Shown: positions 25,163 to 38,578, counted from the stretch's first letter. The stretch: DNA of 64,000 nucleotides from Macrobrachium rosenbergii (GCF_040412425.1 NC_089788.1:72577720-72641719), one strand, 5' to 3'. The notes: a model not told the origin generated them from the letters alone. Translations and numbers: made by a program.

Positions 25163-25864
25163 AAGTAGTAAAATTGTTCGGACATTCTGTTCTTAAGCGA
25201 TGGTTCGACGCCTTTTCCTTGCTCGAGTGGACTTGGCGCCCCCCCCCACATTTTTTTTTTTTTTTTTTTTTTTTTTTAGGATAAACCCGTGGGTTCATAG
25301 AACGTTCATTTGTTCACAATAACACTATTCTTGCAGTCAGCAGCTCGTTCTGTGATTAATAAGAATTGTTTTTCTGCAGATACAGGAAGACTTCTTATAC
25401 ATTTATTTCGACCGTTCATATTTCTGTTGCTGCATTAATCTGTCCTTTGTATCTTGATAACTTTTGTATCGTTTGTATCTTTTGTATCTTGATAACTTTA
25501 CTTATAGCTGTGGAGATCCTTCAGGCGCCCACAGGTTCTATGTATATTCATAAGAAAAATATTATCACTATCTTAATGAAGAAAAGGTTAAAATTTATCT
25601 TCACTCCCCATACATTTTCAACAAAATGACCGCTTAGGCTTTTTATTCACTTAATTTTTTACATAACTGTAATTTTTTTTATCCATTGTCTTTGTCATCA
25701 TCGTTAGTTCAAATCAAAGTTTAGTGCTGTGTCGTATTTTTTTAGCTGACATGGTTTTATAGCTTACTGCGCCACTAATCCTAACTTAAGCTTTATCCAC
25801 ATGATTTATGTGCATGCTCAAGAAGTGTGCTTTCAGCCAAGGTCATTTACACTGTGTCACCTTG

Positions 25865-26270
<406 letters not shown>

Positions 26271-26542
26271 GTGTAAGGAGAGGGTCGAAATAAGAGAGAT
26301 ACACATTGAAGACTCTCATCTGTGTGTAATAAAATCCACAATTATATAGTAAATATATCACTATGGAAAATATGTAAAATAAACCAAAGACTTTCGAACA
26401 CTTGAACGGTGTTCCTCATCAGTGCTGACGTTAAAACGTTTTCATTCCACAGATTGTTTTTCACGAAATTGTTGTTTTTTTTTCACGAAATTGTGAATCT
26501 ATTAACAATCTCATCTGTTTTTTTTTTCCTTCCCCGTTGCAG

Positions 26543-26645
26543 ATTCTCCCATCTGGATGGTGAAGCCGCAGCCCCATATGGACGTGTACGAAGGAGCAAA
26601 TGCAGTTATAACTGCCACGGCTGCAGCTAACCCGGGTCCCCTCAG
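26543..26645 (+). CDS. Exon A: first half of Ig-like domain a
   Basis: A 103-bp internal exon. The acceptor is preceded by a T/C-rich tract ending TTGCAG, and the donor is CTCAG followed by GTGAGA. Incoming phase is 1 (one base from an unseen upstream exon) and two bases of an Arg codon are left at the end. The frame gives SPIWMVKPQPHMDVYEG, then VITATAAANPGPLR. This is the A-B strand region of an Ig domain (V/I-x-x-x-A-N-P). The position normally held by the B-strand cysteine is Ala (GCC at 26614-26616). The partner exon B also lacks its cysteine, so this looks like an Ig fold without the disulfide rather than a wrong frame. A G-rich block begins 10 bases after the exon. Confidence 0.88.
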
Positions 26646-26655
26646 GTGAGAAATA

Positions 26656-26677
26656 GGGGAGGGGAGGGGGGGTGGGG
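26656..26677 (+). promoter_or_regulatory. G-run block next to the exon A donor
   Basis: G4-A-G4-A-G7-T-G4, starting 10 bases after the 5' splice site on the sense strand. Intronic G-runs near donors bind hnRNP H/F-type proteins in animals and often affect splice-site use; here this is inference. Confidence 0.55.
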
Positions 26678-26679
26678 AT

Positions 26680-28108
26680 GGAGGAAAGGTTTATGGGTTG
26701 TTGGGGAGGAGGAAACACAATTTTCAGGAACAATATTGTTTCTTTTGTGTTCCCGAGTTGTTGTGTGCGTTTTTCCACTCTCTGCGTTGGGAGGCTGCTT
26801 TAAGATCGTGTGCCGGATGAGAAAGTTTTTTTTTTGGGGGTGTGTCTGTTCCGTAATGAATTATTATCCTTCGCTCTGTTTTGGAAACACTATTTCTTTT
26901 TTTTATATAAGATTAAGCTTATTTGTTTATTGTGTAACTCAGTTACTCATGAGGATACGGGAACAGCCTGGGTAAATGTTGGTGTAAAATGTTTTACCTG
27001 TTTTCATTAACTCGACTGAATTAGCTGCAAACTTCGTGGATTTGAAAGAAACAGGTCTCTCGCGGTTAACAATAATCTAACTTTCCCCCGTGACCTCCTT
27101 TGCATTTAATCTTGGCAAAGTAATGCGGCTCTTTGCATTAGATATTCGTTCGTTTGTAAATGTTTGTGTTTTTTTTTTTTTTGTATTTCTTATAATAATA
27201 GTATATCTTAAGTACTCAGCAATTTTACTTGACATTGCCGTTTCACGAGCATACTTTGCTATTTTCAAAACGAAGGAATGCAAAAATTGGGTGAAACATT
27301 GAAGAAAAATATAGCCAATTTTATGGCGGAGTTTGATAAGAATTGTCAGTTTGGTCATCACTGTCATTGATATTAGTAAGCAAAGAGGCCGCTGACGACT
27401 GCTTTACTTTCAAAACGAGACGTTGATAGCACACTATACGCGTCTCTGGAAGATATCGGCGTCGTTGAGTTATCCTCCAGAAACAAAAGGCAAACGCGTG
27501 AATGTATGAACTGCTGGAGAGAGAGAGAGAGAGAGAGAATGCTTATTAACTTTAGGCATGTCGACATATCCACACCACAGGCGGCAGAAAACGAAGCCGC
27601 TAAGCCTACTGTAGCACTTTGTCTCCGCGAGGAACTTTGTGGGAACGAAGCCGAAATTTCTCTTCATTGTGTTGTTGGTCGTTTTGGGGGGCCAGGACTG
27701 TAGACATCATCCAGAGAAGGGGAGGTAATTATGAAGTCGATACGGGGATCTAGTAGCCCTATGGAGAATATTAGGGAAGGCGGGGGGCGCCTTGTAATTC
27801 GTCGGAAACACAAAGAATCAGCAGAATAGTGGGTGGCGTCCAATAGAGGGTATGACAGTCTATACATTACCCTGATTGGCGCAATTCGTCTCGACGGAGA
27901 GACGGAGGGAAGGAAAGAGAACGTGAAAGAAAGTCTCTCGATCCATTATGGAGAGATCCTCGGAGCATCTCTTTTCGGGTGAAGAGAGATTAATATGGCC
28001 ATCGGCTTCCAGCGACCATATTGTTGTTGACCCCCTGGTTTCAATTTTTTTTTTTTTTTATCGTGGTCTCTATTCTTGCATTTATTCGCGGCTTCATTCG
28101 TGTCCAGG

Positions 28109-28110
<2 letters not shown>
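26680..28110. other. Intron A-B, 5' part
   Basis: Unique sequence with a short (GA)n at 27518-27538. No exon found: no AG-open frame-GT segment has an Ig or FN3 signature. Confidence 0.6.

Positions 28111-28162
<52 letters not shown>
28111..28162. repeat. (CT)n microsatellite
   Basis: About 26 units in intron A-B. Confidence 0.94.
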
Positions 28163-28165
<3 letters not shown>

Positions 28166-28490
28166 GATATTAAGAGAGGTCTTCTTTGCTCTGTCAGTAA
28201 TTTCAAAGTTTTTATTGTCTGAGACGAAAACTTATAATAAGATAGGAACTGGTAAGCAACCTTTTTGAGTTACGAAGTCTTTTTCGAGAAATTACTCATG
28301 TGGTCCTCCAGACGTTTTTGTTCTCTAGAATATTAAGGCTATCAATTTTGAGGATGGGTGGCACCAAAAGTAGTAAGTCAAGTAAATATTGTCGATCTAT
28401 GTCTCTCTGGACTGTCTTCAAACGTGATTTTAACCAGGACGCTTATTTGTAAGCATTAAGCATTTCCTTACAAATGGTATGATCCCCCAT

Positions 28491-28797
28491 TCCCCGTAGG
28501 AGGGTAGCGCCATCAGTGCACCTCACGCGGTGCACTGTAGGCATTGATTAAGGTTCTTTGCAGCGTCCCTTCGGCCCTTGGCTGCAACCCCTCTCATTCC
28601 TTTTACTGTACCTCCGTTCATATTTTCTTTCTTCCATCATACTTTCCACCCTCAACAATTGTCTCATAGTGCAACTGCGAGGTTTTCCTCCTGTTACACC
28701 TTCAAAACCTCCTTTACTCTCAATTTTCCTTTCAGCGCTGAATGATCTCACAGGTCCCAGCGCTTGGTATCAGGCCTAAATCCCATATTCCAGTTCC
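28491..28797 (+). repeat. R1 short interspersed repeat, copy 2
   Basis: Full-length-looking copy in intron A-B, beginning TCCCCGTAGGAGGGTAGCGC and ending near TATTCCAGTTCCA. Same order of blocks as copy 1. Confidence 0.75.
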
Positions 28798-29584
28798 AAT
28801 GACCCCCCCATTGCTTACCGAAAATAAGTCAGCCCTGAAATCAGTGCGCACTTGGTAGCATATAACCATCCATAAATTAAAATAATTAATTTGTTAGAAG
28901 GCGTTTCTCTCTCACTTGATATGTGTTCACCTGTGACAGGTAGCTCGGTAAATGTGTCTTTATTTCATAGTAGAGTTAGATGTTACAGAATCATGTACTG
29001 GAAGTTGAAATATTTGTTTGAGGTCGTATTTAAAGAGAGTTGGATTACAGAATATTTGTTATTGTTGGTAGCAGGCGAGATAATGATGAATTTGCGTTGA
29101 TATAAGATGACATCAGGACAAATTTATTTATTTCAATATTTTTCGTTCGTAATTGGACATTTATTTTGACTGGATTGGCAAAAGTGAAGAAGTCAAACAA
29201 AATTTAAGTCTGTAGTGGCTGTACTTATATTTTGATACAAAAAAAAAAGTTGAGCACAAATTTATTTATTACAATATTCTTCGGACGCAAATGGACATTT
29301 ATTTTGACTGAATCGGCGTAAGTGAATGGAAGGAAACAAAAATTTATGCCTGCTTTGGCTATGCTTTCCCATTGTGCATGAAAGCAGAAATCTCGTAACT
29401 GTGTGACAAAAGGCAGCTTCTGGGCGCACCGAAGCTCGTCTTTGTAGGGTGGTCTGTTATTTAGCTGCCAGAGAAGAAACTCGCAATGGAAGAGCAACAT
29501 TTAAGAATGCATTCACACGAAAACACAGTGATATATTTCTTGAAACACATAAGGCAAAAATAGAATCGAGATCAGTTTCATGGC

Positions 29585-30178
29585 ATGATAATTTTACAGA
29601 GATATGTCAAGATCTGTTTATTATTCTGATAATTTTACAGAGATATATCGGGATCTGTTTATTATTCTGATAATTTTACTGGGATATATCGGGATCTGTT
29701 TATTATCCTAATACTTTTACTGGGACATATAAGATCTGTGTATTATTCTGATAATTTTACAGAGACATATCAAGATCGGTGTATTATTCTGATAATTTTA
29801 CTGAGATATATCAAGATCTGTGTATTATTCTGATAATTTTACAGAGACGTATCAAGATCTGTTTATTATCCTGATAATTTTACTGAGACATATCAAGATC
29901 TGTGTATTATTCTGATAATTTTACTGAGACATATCAAGATCTGTTTATCATCCTAATAGTTTTATTGAAACGTATCAAGATCTGTTTATCATCCTAATAG
30001 TTTTATTGAAACGTATCAAGATCTGTTTATCATCCTGATAATTTTACAGAGACACATCAAGATCTGTTTATCATCCTAATAATTTTACTGAGACATATCA
30101 AGATCTGTCCATTATCATGATATTTTACAGACTTAACAAGATCTGTTCATTATCCTGATAATGTTTCAGAGACGTATT
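29585..30178. repeat. 41-bp minisatellite, A/T-rich
   Basis: About 14 copies of GATAATTTTACAGAGACATA plus TCAAGATCTGTTTATTATTC plus T. Same period as the 12-kb array but a different sequence. Confidence 0.87.
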
Positions 30179-30287
30179 GCAAATGGAACTGACGTAAGAA
30201 AATTCCCGAATAACGCCACCTGGCGAAGAGACGCACCCCGAAATAAAAAATGACGTCGCGAGTAAAAGTGTAAAATACGTACGAACA

Positions 30288-30383
30288 GGAGGAGGAGGGG
30301 AGGAGGAGGAGGAGGAGGAGGAGGAGGAGGAGGAGGAGGAGGAGGAGGAGGATGGCTGCTGCCGCCGCCTCCGCCGCCGTGGA
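30288..30383. repeat. (GGA)n followed by a CCG-rich stretch
   Basis: About 20 GGA units (30288-30353), then GCTGCTGCCGCCGCCTCCGC. G-rich on the sense strand. Confidence 0.9.
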
Positions 30384-30539
30384 AGAGCTTTCAGAAATGA
30401 AGAAGTAAAAAGGAAATGCCTTTAAAAGGGCTTTTGAGTGGGAGCCGGCGAGCGTTTGGGAAAAGGATGAAGGCTTTTTCTTCTTTCTCTTTGTAAACAT
30501 CCCCCAGGAAGATAGGAATTCAAAGAGAGAGGAAGAGAT

Positions 30540-31244
30540 TCATTAAAGCTAAAGATGCGATGAGGTTAGCGCTTCGCTCCCGACGCTGCTGCGACGCTTC
30601 TTCTACTGGTGCTTCTGTTCCTCATCCATGGATTTATCCGGCGGCTAAGACGCAGGAGAATCCACCTGTGAAGAGCAGTTCAAGCACTTTGAAGCGTATG
30701 CTAATTGGAGTCACGGGCGACGGCGGCGGGGCGCCTCACAAACGTACACAGAGCATAATTTCTAGCGACAGTGGGCGTCCACGCTCGCACGATTTCAGCT
30801 ATGCTGTTTGAAAGCTGCGCAGGCGGGCGCATCTCACGGGTGATGTAGAATGGAACAGCAGTAATGGGTGACTTGTTTGCCTCACAATGGATAATGCATT
30901 TACAGCTGCCCAGAGTGAATCTTCAAGGCGAAGGCGTTTGTTCCTGTGTGTTCCATTTGCAGACCCCGAGAGGAGAGGTATGACTGAATACGATGGTAGA
31001 TTTCGTATGTGTGGACCTCAAGCACCGGCTCGTAAGGACGGTTCATGCTTTGAGGAAACCTTGGGAATTGCCTCTGGCATGGAAGAGAGGAATTTTGTCT
31101 TTTCATTTTAATTTTCATTGGTATTATGTGCTGGTTTATTTGAGTTAGCTTTATAACTGTCATCAACCTGAGGTCTGATCCACACTCACTACAGTGTTAA
31201 ATAATGGTTCCGTGACTGAAGTTCATTCCACATCTACATACATT
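30540..31244. other. GC- and CpG-richer unique stretch in intron A-B
   Basis: 30555-30830 has many CG dinucleotides and an open frame of 83 codons without recognised motif. Could be a regulatory segment or an unrelated conserved element. Confidence 0.3.
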
Positions 31245-31370
31245 GAAATTTGTGATTGGAAATCTCAACAGGAATTATTGCACTTTTTTGTTATACGCAT
31301 CTACAAATATAATTGAGGAATTTTAGCCAGATATGTACGATACTTTTTGGCTTTCCCTTTGAAGGTGGGA

Positions 31371-31411
<41 letters not shown>

Positions 31412-31560
31412 GAAATTTATGACTGGAAATCTTAACAGGACTTATTGCACTTTTTGATTATATGCATCTACAAAATAATTGAGGAATTTTTAGTCAGATT
31501 TGTACAATACTTTTTTGCCTTTCCCTTTGAAGGTATGAATAATAATCATCATCATCATCA
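31245..31560. repeat. Tandem duplication (about 165 bp) around an (AAT)n tract
   Basis: Both copies contain GGAAATCT(C/T)AACAGGA, TTATTGCACTTTTT and TTTCCCTTTGAAGGT; (AAT)n 31374-31411 lies between. Confidence 0.8.
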
Positions 31561-32424
31561 TTATCAGAAAAAAAAAACACTAACAGGAGAAATAATAACG
31601 CTTATGCCATGATACCCATGAAGAACCACGTACCTTCGTCGATAAGTAAATCTCGAAAGACTTGTGACTTATTAATTTGATGTAAAGTTAGTAGATACTG
31701 GGGAATAGGAATCAAAGTTGAGTACACGTAAATAAAGTCTAGTTTGTCCCATTCATTCAAGAACATATGATTTACTCTTTCAAAAAAAAATCAGGGAAGA
31801 CTGCAGACATATATAATTTCCGTCGATATTTTATTAATCAAAGATACACAGTATTGGTTGTAGCCCTCCACAAACGGGCGGAAATACCTAGCAATACCAT
31901 TTCGCCCGTGTTCACTATCCTGGCGTGATTTGCATTAACTTGCTAATCATTATGCGTGGCCATTCTCAGAGTACATTCACTGAGTGCCTTCAATCTCATC
32001 GCATAGACTGTAACCTAATTGTTGACGCGAGCCGGACCAGAGCTGCGTAATTTCATATCGTGTTAGTTTGTTCTCGCGTGAGGTTTTTAGTCCGGCAGAC
32101 GGATTTCATATTTTGTGATTCATTTCTTTTTCTGTCGCTGGTTTCGTTCATTTTTGTAGATTGTGCGGTTATAGAGTTCTAGGTAGATCGTTGAAAAGGG
32201 TTTCCAAGTCGAGTCACAACAATGATAGCTTACGCCTCAGAATTTAGTATTCTTTGTTGATGAATGTTATTTCATTCACTACTGAACCCATACACTGGTA
32301 ACTCTGCTTGTTTATTAATTCTTTCAAGTGAAGCGCTGTTTTATGCATGTACAAATATATGAGGTACATTTTACTTAGAATACCTCTCTTATTTTGGAGG
32401 TCCTCATGTTAGAAAAACACGTAC

Positions 32425-33107
32425 GCACTCCATAATGATCTGGAAAGATGTTTTGGAACATCTTATACAAGCAAGTACGCCCACGATATAATGACCTGGA
32501 AAGAGGCTTTGGAATATCTTACACAAGCAAGTACGCCCACGATCTAATGACCTGGAAAGAGGCTTTGGAATATCTTACACAAGCAAGTACGCCCACGATC
32601 TAATGACCTGGAAAGAGGCTTTGGAACATCTTACACAAGCAAGTACGCCCACGATCTGATGGCCTGGAAAGAGACTTTTGAATGTCTTACTCAGGCAAGT
32701 ACGCCCACGATCTAATGACCTGGAAAGAGACTTTTGAATGTCTTACTCAGGCAAGTACGCCCACGATCTAATGACCTGGAAAGAGGCTCTTGAATGTTTT
32801 ACACAAGCAGGTACGCCCACGGTCTAATGACCTGGATAGAGACTTTGGAATGTCTCACTCAAGCAAGTACGCCCACGATCTAATGACCTGGAAAGAGGCT
32901 TTGGAATGTCTTACACAAGCAAGCACGCCCACGATCTAACGGCCTGGAAAGAGACTTTTGAATGTCTTACTCAGCAAGTACGCCCACCATCTAATGACCT
33001 GGAAAGAGGCTTTGGAACATCTTACACAAGCAAGTACGCCCACGATCTAATGACCTGGAAAGAGGCTTTGGAATGTCTTACTCAAGCAAGTACGCCCACG
33101 ATCTAAT
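32425..33107. repeat. 56-bp minisatellite
   Basis: About 12 copies of AAGTACGCCCACGATCTAAT, GACCTGGAAAGAGGCTTTGG, AATGTCTTACACAAGC (56 bp). Balanced base composition, unlike its AT-rich surroundings. Copies are very similar, so the expansion is recent. Confidence 0.9.
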
Positions 33108-33284
33108 CTAAAAGTGATCCCCATAGGCAGTGTAACTCAAAGAAGTCCAAAAATTCTCCCCCTTTCAACTTCTGTGGACTTTCTGGGGAAAAGATAAACA
33201 TGTATTATCCCCAGAGGAAAATGCACCTCCCTTCAGCAAACAGACTTGCGCACAAAAAAAAAAAAAAACACGTGACCTTTTGAC

Positions 33285-33815
<531 letters not shown>

Positions 33816-33922
33816 TATCTCCAAATCCCCCAACAAGTTATTATATAGACCTTAATGGTGGCACCGTAACTACGATCATTATCGTATTTCATAGCCATTT
33901 CCCGAACATTAGAACAGTGTAG

Positions 33923-35366
33923 CTATGGTTGTATTTCATAATGAATAAAGAATACGTAAATGCATTAATTAGTCATAGATTTTTATCTTTTACGTCTCCA
34001 TCAACCATTTTCCTTTCTCTTTGAGGAAAATGATTCTCATCGTTCCGAAAAAGGAAACAGCCATGATAGTAACGAGGGTGAAATATTTTTTTTTTTTTTG
34101 TTTTTGCGGTTCCTGATAAGGCTTTATTATTGTAGGCCTTGTGGTTTTGTCAGCTGGGGAAAAAAATAAATAAAACAACTACAATCTGCGTTCCATTTAT
34201 AGGGTATGCGCTGAGGTCCGCAATTACTAGCCATGTTCTTTTGCAGCTTAGTATTATTTTTTCACGGCTGGTTAATTGCCTTTCTAATCTGTATCCTTTT
34301 ACTTTGTAGAAATTGTAATTCGCTTCAGTAAAAATCTGCAGCGGGGAATTCAGATTTTATTCACGCGCATTCACGAATCGTTACGACAGATAACTGGTTC
34401 AGGAGAGTGTATATATATATATATTCCTTTTGAACCGGGCAAAGCCATGCTTTACGTTCGTTATTCGTAGGCATTACACAGTCGAAGTTGTTGCCTCCAT
34501 CTCTCTGTTATGAATACGCGGAGAATTACATTAATCTCCCGTATTTCCAAAGTACAAACGCAAGCCGGATTGAGCTTAAAAAGCGTCGGCGGCCTCACAA
34601 AGGATTTGGCCGAAGGAGAATAAAACGTATTATTTTTCACGTGCAGAGCCGCTGGAGTTGATAGCAATGAAATAAATGCCGGGTGATCAAGCAACAAGTT
34701 GTCATTTCCCCCCACAATACCCCGCTTTTCGATACCTTCCCTGGCTGCAAATAAGTGTGATTACTTCTCATTTAGCTGATTATATTATCCACCGGGTTAT
34801 TTCCCGGAGTTTCCTCTCTGGCGATGGATGTGTCAACTGCCCTCAAATGGAAGACTGCTAGTGTGTGCAAAAATACAAAACTGAGAAAAATGGTAGATAC
34901 TCCCTTGCCTTACTACGGATTTTGCAGATGCTGCAAATGGGACCGCCCCGCCCTAAATGAAGCATTGAAGATTCATTCTGAAACTGCAGTAACTTGTGTA
35001 TTAGTGTCTCACGAGCCCAGTAGGTGGCGTATCTGAATTTCGAAAATTTTGCAGATACTGCAGTTTTCCATTTTAACTTTTAAGGCAGTTACATCTTCTC
35101 TTATTTGAGTTATAAATGTTGTAGATTTTGTCTTTCTTAAAACTGTTTTTGGAGTAAGGTTTTAGTTAAAGGAATTAAGTTTTCCACTCTTCACAATTGC
35201 TGTTCAAGACATGAAAGATTTTTGGTATTTACGTTGTTGGTACAAGTATTCTTCAAGACTTTTAAGCGACTGACTGTACACCTATGGTAAAGTACTTTTA
35301 AACGATTGTCTGTACGCCTATGGTAATTGATGTTATATTTGCATATTAAAGGTCATGTGTGAGACT

Positions 35367-35369
<3 letters not shown>
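33923..35369. other. Intron A-B, unique sequence
   Basis: No repeat family, exon or RNA gene recognised. Confidence 0.55.

Positions 35370-35421
<52 letters not shown>
35370..35421. repeat. (ATT)n microsatellite
   Basis: About 17 units. Confidence 0.93.
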
Positions 35422-35422
<1 letters not shown>

Positions 35423-35694
35423 ATAAGTTCTTCAACGCTGATTCTTTGATATCTACAACCCCGCCCAATAAAAAAAATTAATAGTTATGTCTCTGTTGAC
35501 ATAAATGTCAAACATTCATACCTGAATAAGAAATATGACACTTTTGCTTTTGTGCATATTCACGTAGAATACAAATAACTTTAAAATGTATATATTTACT
35601 CCCGTTATTGGAAAATCATACCAGAGGCTAGATTATATTTTTTTTTTAATTTGCAGCTTTCCTTTGTGGGCGAACTGACCTTTCATATTATTAT

Positions 35695-35999
35695 AAATAT
35701 CAATTTCTGACTCACATCAGGATAGAACCCTGGTCTTTCAATTGAAAGAGGAGACCGCTGTCAACCAAGCCACGCAAGTCATAAAAGAAGTTGAAACCTG
35801 AGTACCACTGTACCTTAAGAATAACCTGGGCAGGTTAACTGCTTGCATACCACCGTGTTTTCCCCAACTTCCCGACTCAGCAGTGACCCAATTGACAGCA
35901 TTTCATTCGAATTATCTCTTCTGAGTGAATATGATAGAAATAATCAACACGCAAGTACGTGTGGAACAGAAATTTCTGATGTGAGTCAGAAATTTATTT
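35695..35999 (-). mobile_element. tRNA-derived SINE-like element with inverted ends
   Basis: On the minus strand, 35718-35779 reads like a tRNA head: TGGCTTGGTTG (A box) about 31 bases before GGGTTCTATCC (B box). The element is bounded by an inverted repeat: AAATATCAATTTCTGACTCA plus CATCAG at 35695-35720 and CTGATGTGAGTCAGAAATTT at 35976 onward. Interpretation: a tRNA-related SINE, perhaps two ends of opposite copies. Not a functional tRNA, as the remaining stems do not form. Confidence 0.6.
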
Positions 36000-36244
36000 C
36001 TGTTTCACACGTTATTTTGTTTTGATTATTTCTACTGTAAATATCTTGTGCACCTTTCCTGAACTCAGTTTTACCTTGGCAAGAACATCCAGAGGTTTTG
36101 TTTACTTTTTCAGTATTCCGTCTATCTTGCAGTTCGTTTCCTTGTTCTTTAATCTAATTTCCATGTGCATTAGCGGGTGTGTTTGTCCTTACATTTATTA
36201 TTTGTCTACGGAAGTTCCCTGTTTTATGAAGTGTCTAGCGCTAA

Positions 36245-36466
36245 TTTTCATTTTTCGACTATTGTTTGTTTTTATAGAGGTCTACATTTTTTCCCATTTT
36301 TTTATATGTACCGTCCATTACTACTTTTCATTTATTTCGAATATGAAATTATTAAATTATTCAGCTACTGTTTGTTTACAAAAATCTACAGTTTTTCAAA
36401 CATTTTTTTTTCTAAGTACCGTCCAGTATTACTTTTCATTATATTCTAATAGAAAATTGCTAAAAT
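36245..36466. repeat. Tandem duplication, about 115 bp
   Basis: Two copies containing CTACTGTTTGTTTACAAAAA-like sequence and AGTACCGTCCAGTATTACTT; ends 240 bp before exon B. Confidence 0.7.
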
Positions 36467-36706
36467 AACGCCTCACTGAATATTTTATATGGCCCTCTCC
36501 CCTTGAAGCCACGACGAAATGTATGTTATTCGGTCAGGGAAGCCAAGAATCTCTCACGCACAAATCAGACCACATCATAACCCGAGCAGACGCTTCCTGA
36601 AGAAATCTCGAGAAATTAGGGAAATTGGATCAGCGCCCGCGAGGGGTGTGACCCTCCTCCAATATACATACCTCCATTTAAATGGTAATCTCGTCCCCTT
36701 GTACAG

Positions 36707-36858
36707 GTACTGGTGGCGGAAAGGAGAGGAGACCTTGCAGACCACGGACGGGGAACTCCAGCTTGGGAAGGTTACCAGGGAGCACTCTGGTAACTACACC
36801 GTCAATGCCTATACTCCCCGGGGGGCTGTCAATGCCTCGTTTTTCCTCAACGTGCAGT
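36707..36858 (+). CDS. Exon B: second half of Ig-like domain a
   Basis: A 152-bp exon with acceptor CCTTGTACAG and donor GTAAGT. It completes the Arg codon left by exon A and reads YWWRKGEE (C strand with the core Trp), then LQLGKVTREHSGNY (E-F strands with the usual S-G-x-Y), then TVNAYTPRGAVNASFFLNVQ (F-G strands). The F-strand cysteine position is Val (GTC at 36801-36803). NYT and NAS are glycosylation sequons. One base remains at the end and combines with exon C to make Tyr, giving the Ig-domain linker Q-Y-G-P. The intronic reading frame upstream happens to stay open for about 190 bp, which I take as chance. A (CT)n tract starts about ten bases after the donor. Confidence 0.9.
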
Positions 36859-36868
36859 GTAAGTATTT

Positions 36869-36871
36869 TTG

Positions 36872-36921
<50 letters not shown>

Positions 36922-36998
36922 AATGCAGATGATTTGGCTATCACCGCCTTGGTTTTACCTCGACGTGCTGTGGATGGATTTGTCCCAAGCAGACAGCA

Positions 36999-37063
<65 letters not shown>

Positions 37064-37083
37064 CGTTACATAGATGGCACTAA

Positions 37084-37142
<59 letters not shown>

Positions 37143-37162
37143 CGTTACATAGATGGCCCTAA

Positions 37163-37238
<76 letters not shown>

Positions 37239-37312
37239 GCAGATAATTTTCCTTTAGCTATCACCTCTTTGATTTTCCACAACTTGCTGTGGATGGATTT
37301 ATCCAACCCAAG

Positions 37313-37376
<64 letters not shown>

Positions 37377-37452
37377 AAATGCAGATAACTTTCCTTTGGA
37401 TATTACCACCTTGGTTTTCCACAACATGCAGTGGATTTGTCCCACCCAGACA

Positions 37453-37536
<84 letters not shown>

Positions 37537-37551
37537 ATAGATGGCACCAAG
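36869..37551. repeat. CT-tract modules behind exon B
   Basis: Six (CT)n tracts separated by two alternating spacers: TGCAGATGATTTGGCTATCA with GTGCTGTGGATGGATTTGTC (three copies), and GCATTCCGTTACATAGATGG plus CACTAAGG (three copies). The array begins ten bases after the exon B donor. Confidence 0.9.
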
Positions 37552-38507
37552 GTAACCGACTTGTATGATTTAATGAACATGGTGCCGCATCTTGTATTTA
37601 TATCCACAAGGTTATAACTCCTTATGTTTTCCGGCGAGTCATCACGGAAAGCTTGTCGCCTAATTTGTTATACATGAGAGTTTTGGAGAGAGCTACCTGT
37701 CTTCTGAGGCTAGAAATTCTTTATTTTTTTTTAAATATTGCTAGTAAGTACCAATGGCAAATATCTTATCTTCATATTGATTTATGGTTAGCAGTGTTGT
37801 ATGTGACTGAAATCATTAAGCCACTGAGTTTCAGTGACCTCTGATATGTACGGATTCCTTTTTTTATGTTTTTTTTTATTGTATTTTTTCGCCGTTTATT
37901 TGATATTTCTACTTTGATATCACAGTAGCTTCAATTGAGATGTGTTTTTTTTTAATGCCCATAGAAATTTAATGGATTGAAGTGAATCCGGAATTAGTTC
38001 TGCTCTCTCTCTCTCTCTTAAGGCTTTTTCGCTACATTATTTGTCAAGAAGTGGTCCTAGTGAAACACTGAACAGCTGATCCAATTTAATTTATTCGTCA
38101 TCGACTGAGGTAAACGACACTTCTGACGCAATATGCAGTGATTTTTTCCTTCTGATTTCACGTAAAGGAAACAAAATTTAGGCAAAAGTCTCATTCTCTG
38201 TAAAACAATAATGCAATATTCACGAGTTTCTCTTGTACTGCTTCATAAATGACGCAAAACGAGTTTGGAAAAGCATTTTTAGACTATATTCTCGCGAAAT
38301 TGTATTAATTCACATGCTACAGATCCAAGGAAATTCCAAGAAAGGTTAATCAGTCAATCATCCAGCCAGCAAATTCCTTCTCTTCAGGTTTTTATTCCAA
38401 GATTGGAAATGAGATTTAGATTTTTTTATTTCTATTTTGAATGTTATGTTGACTCTCTTCTCTTGCCGCCTCAGAAATACCCGTCTTTAAAGAAACCTTC
38501 GATTTTT

Positions 38508-38511
<4 letters not shown>

Positions 38512-38578
<67 letters not shown>

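Noticed and set aside
24561..25298. 245- and 197-codon minus-strand frames rich in HPYIFLCLIHTF
   Set aside because: 23-bp minisatellite without stops in several frames; same peptide motif in all three frames.
35718..35779. Possible functional tRNA gene on the minus strand
   Set aside because: A and B boxes are present but the acceptor and anticodon stems do not form; part of a SINE-like repeat.
36519..36706. Open frame extending exon B upstream, with an ATG at its start
   Set aside because: The acceptor at 36706 and the phase match to exon A explain the exon; the upstream peptide has no Ig features.
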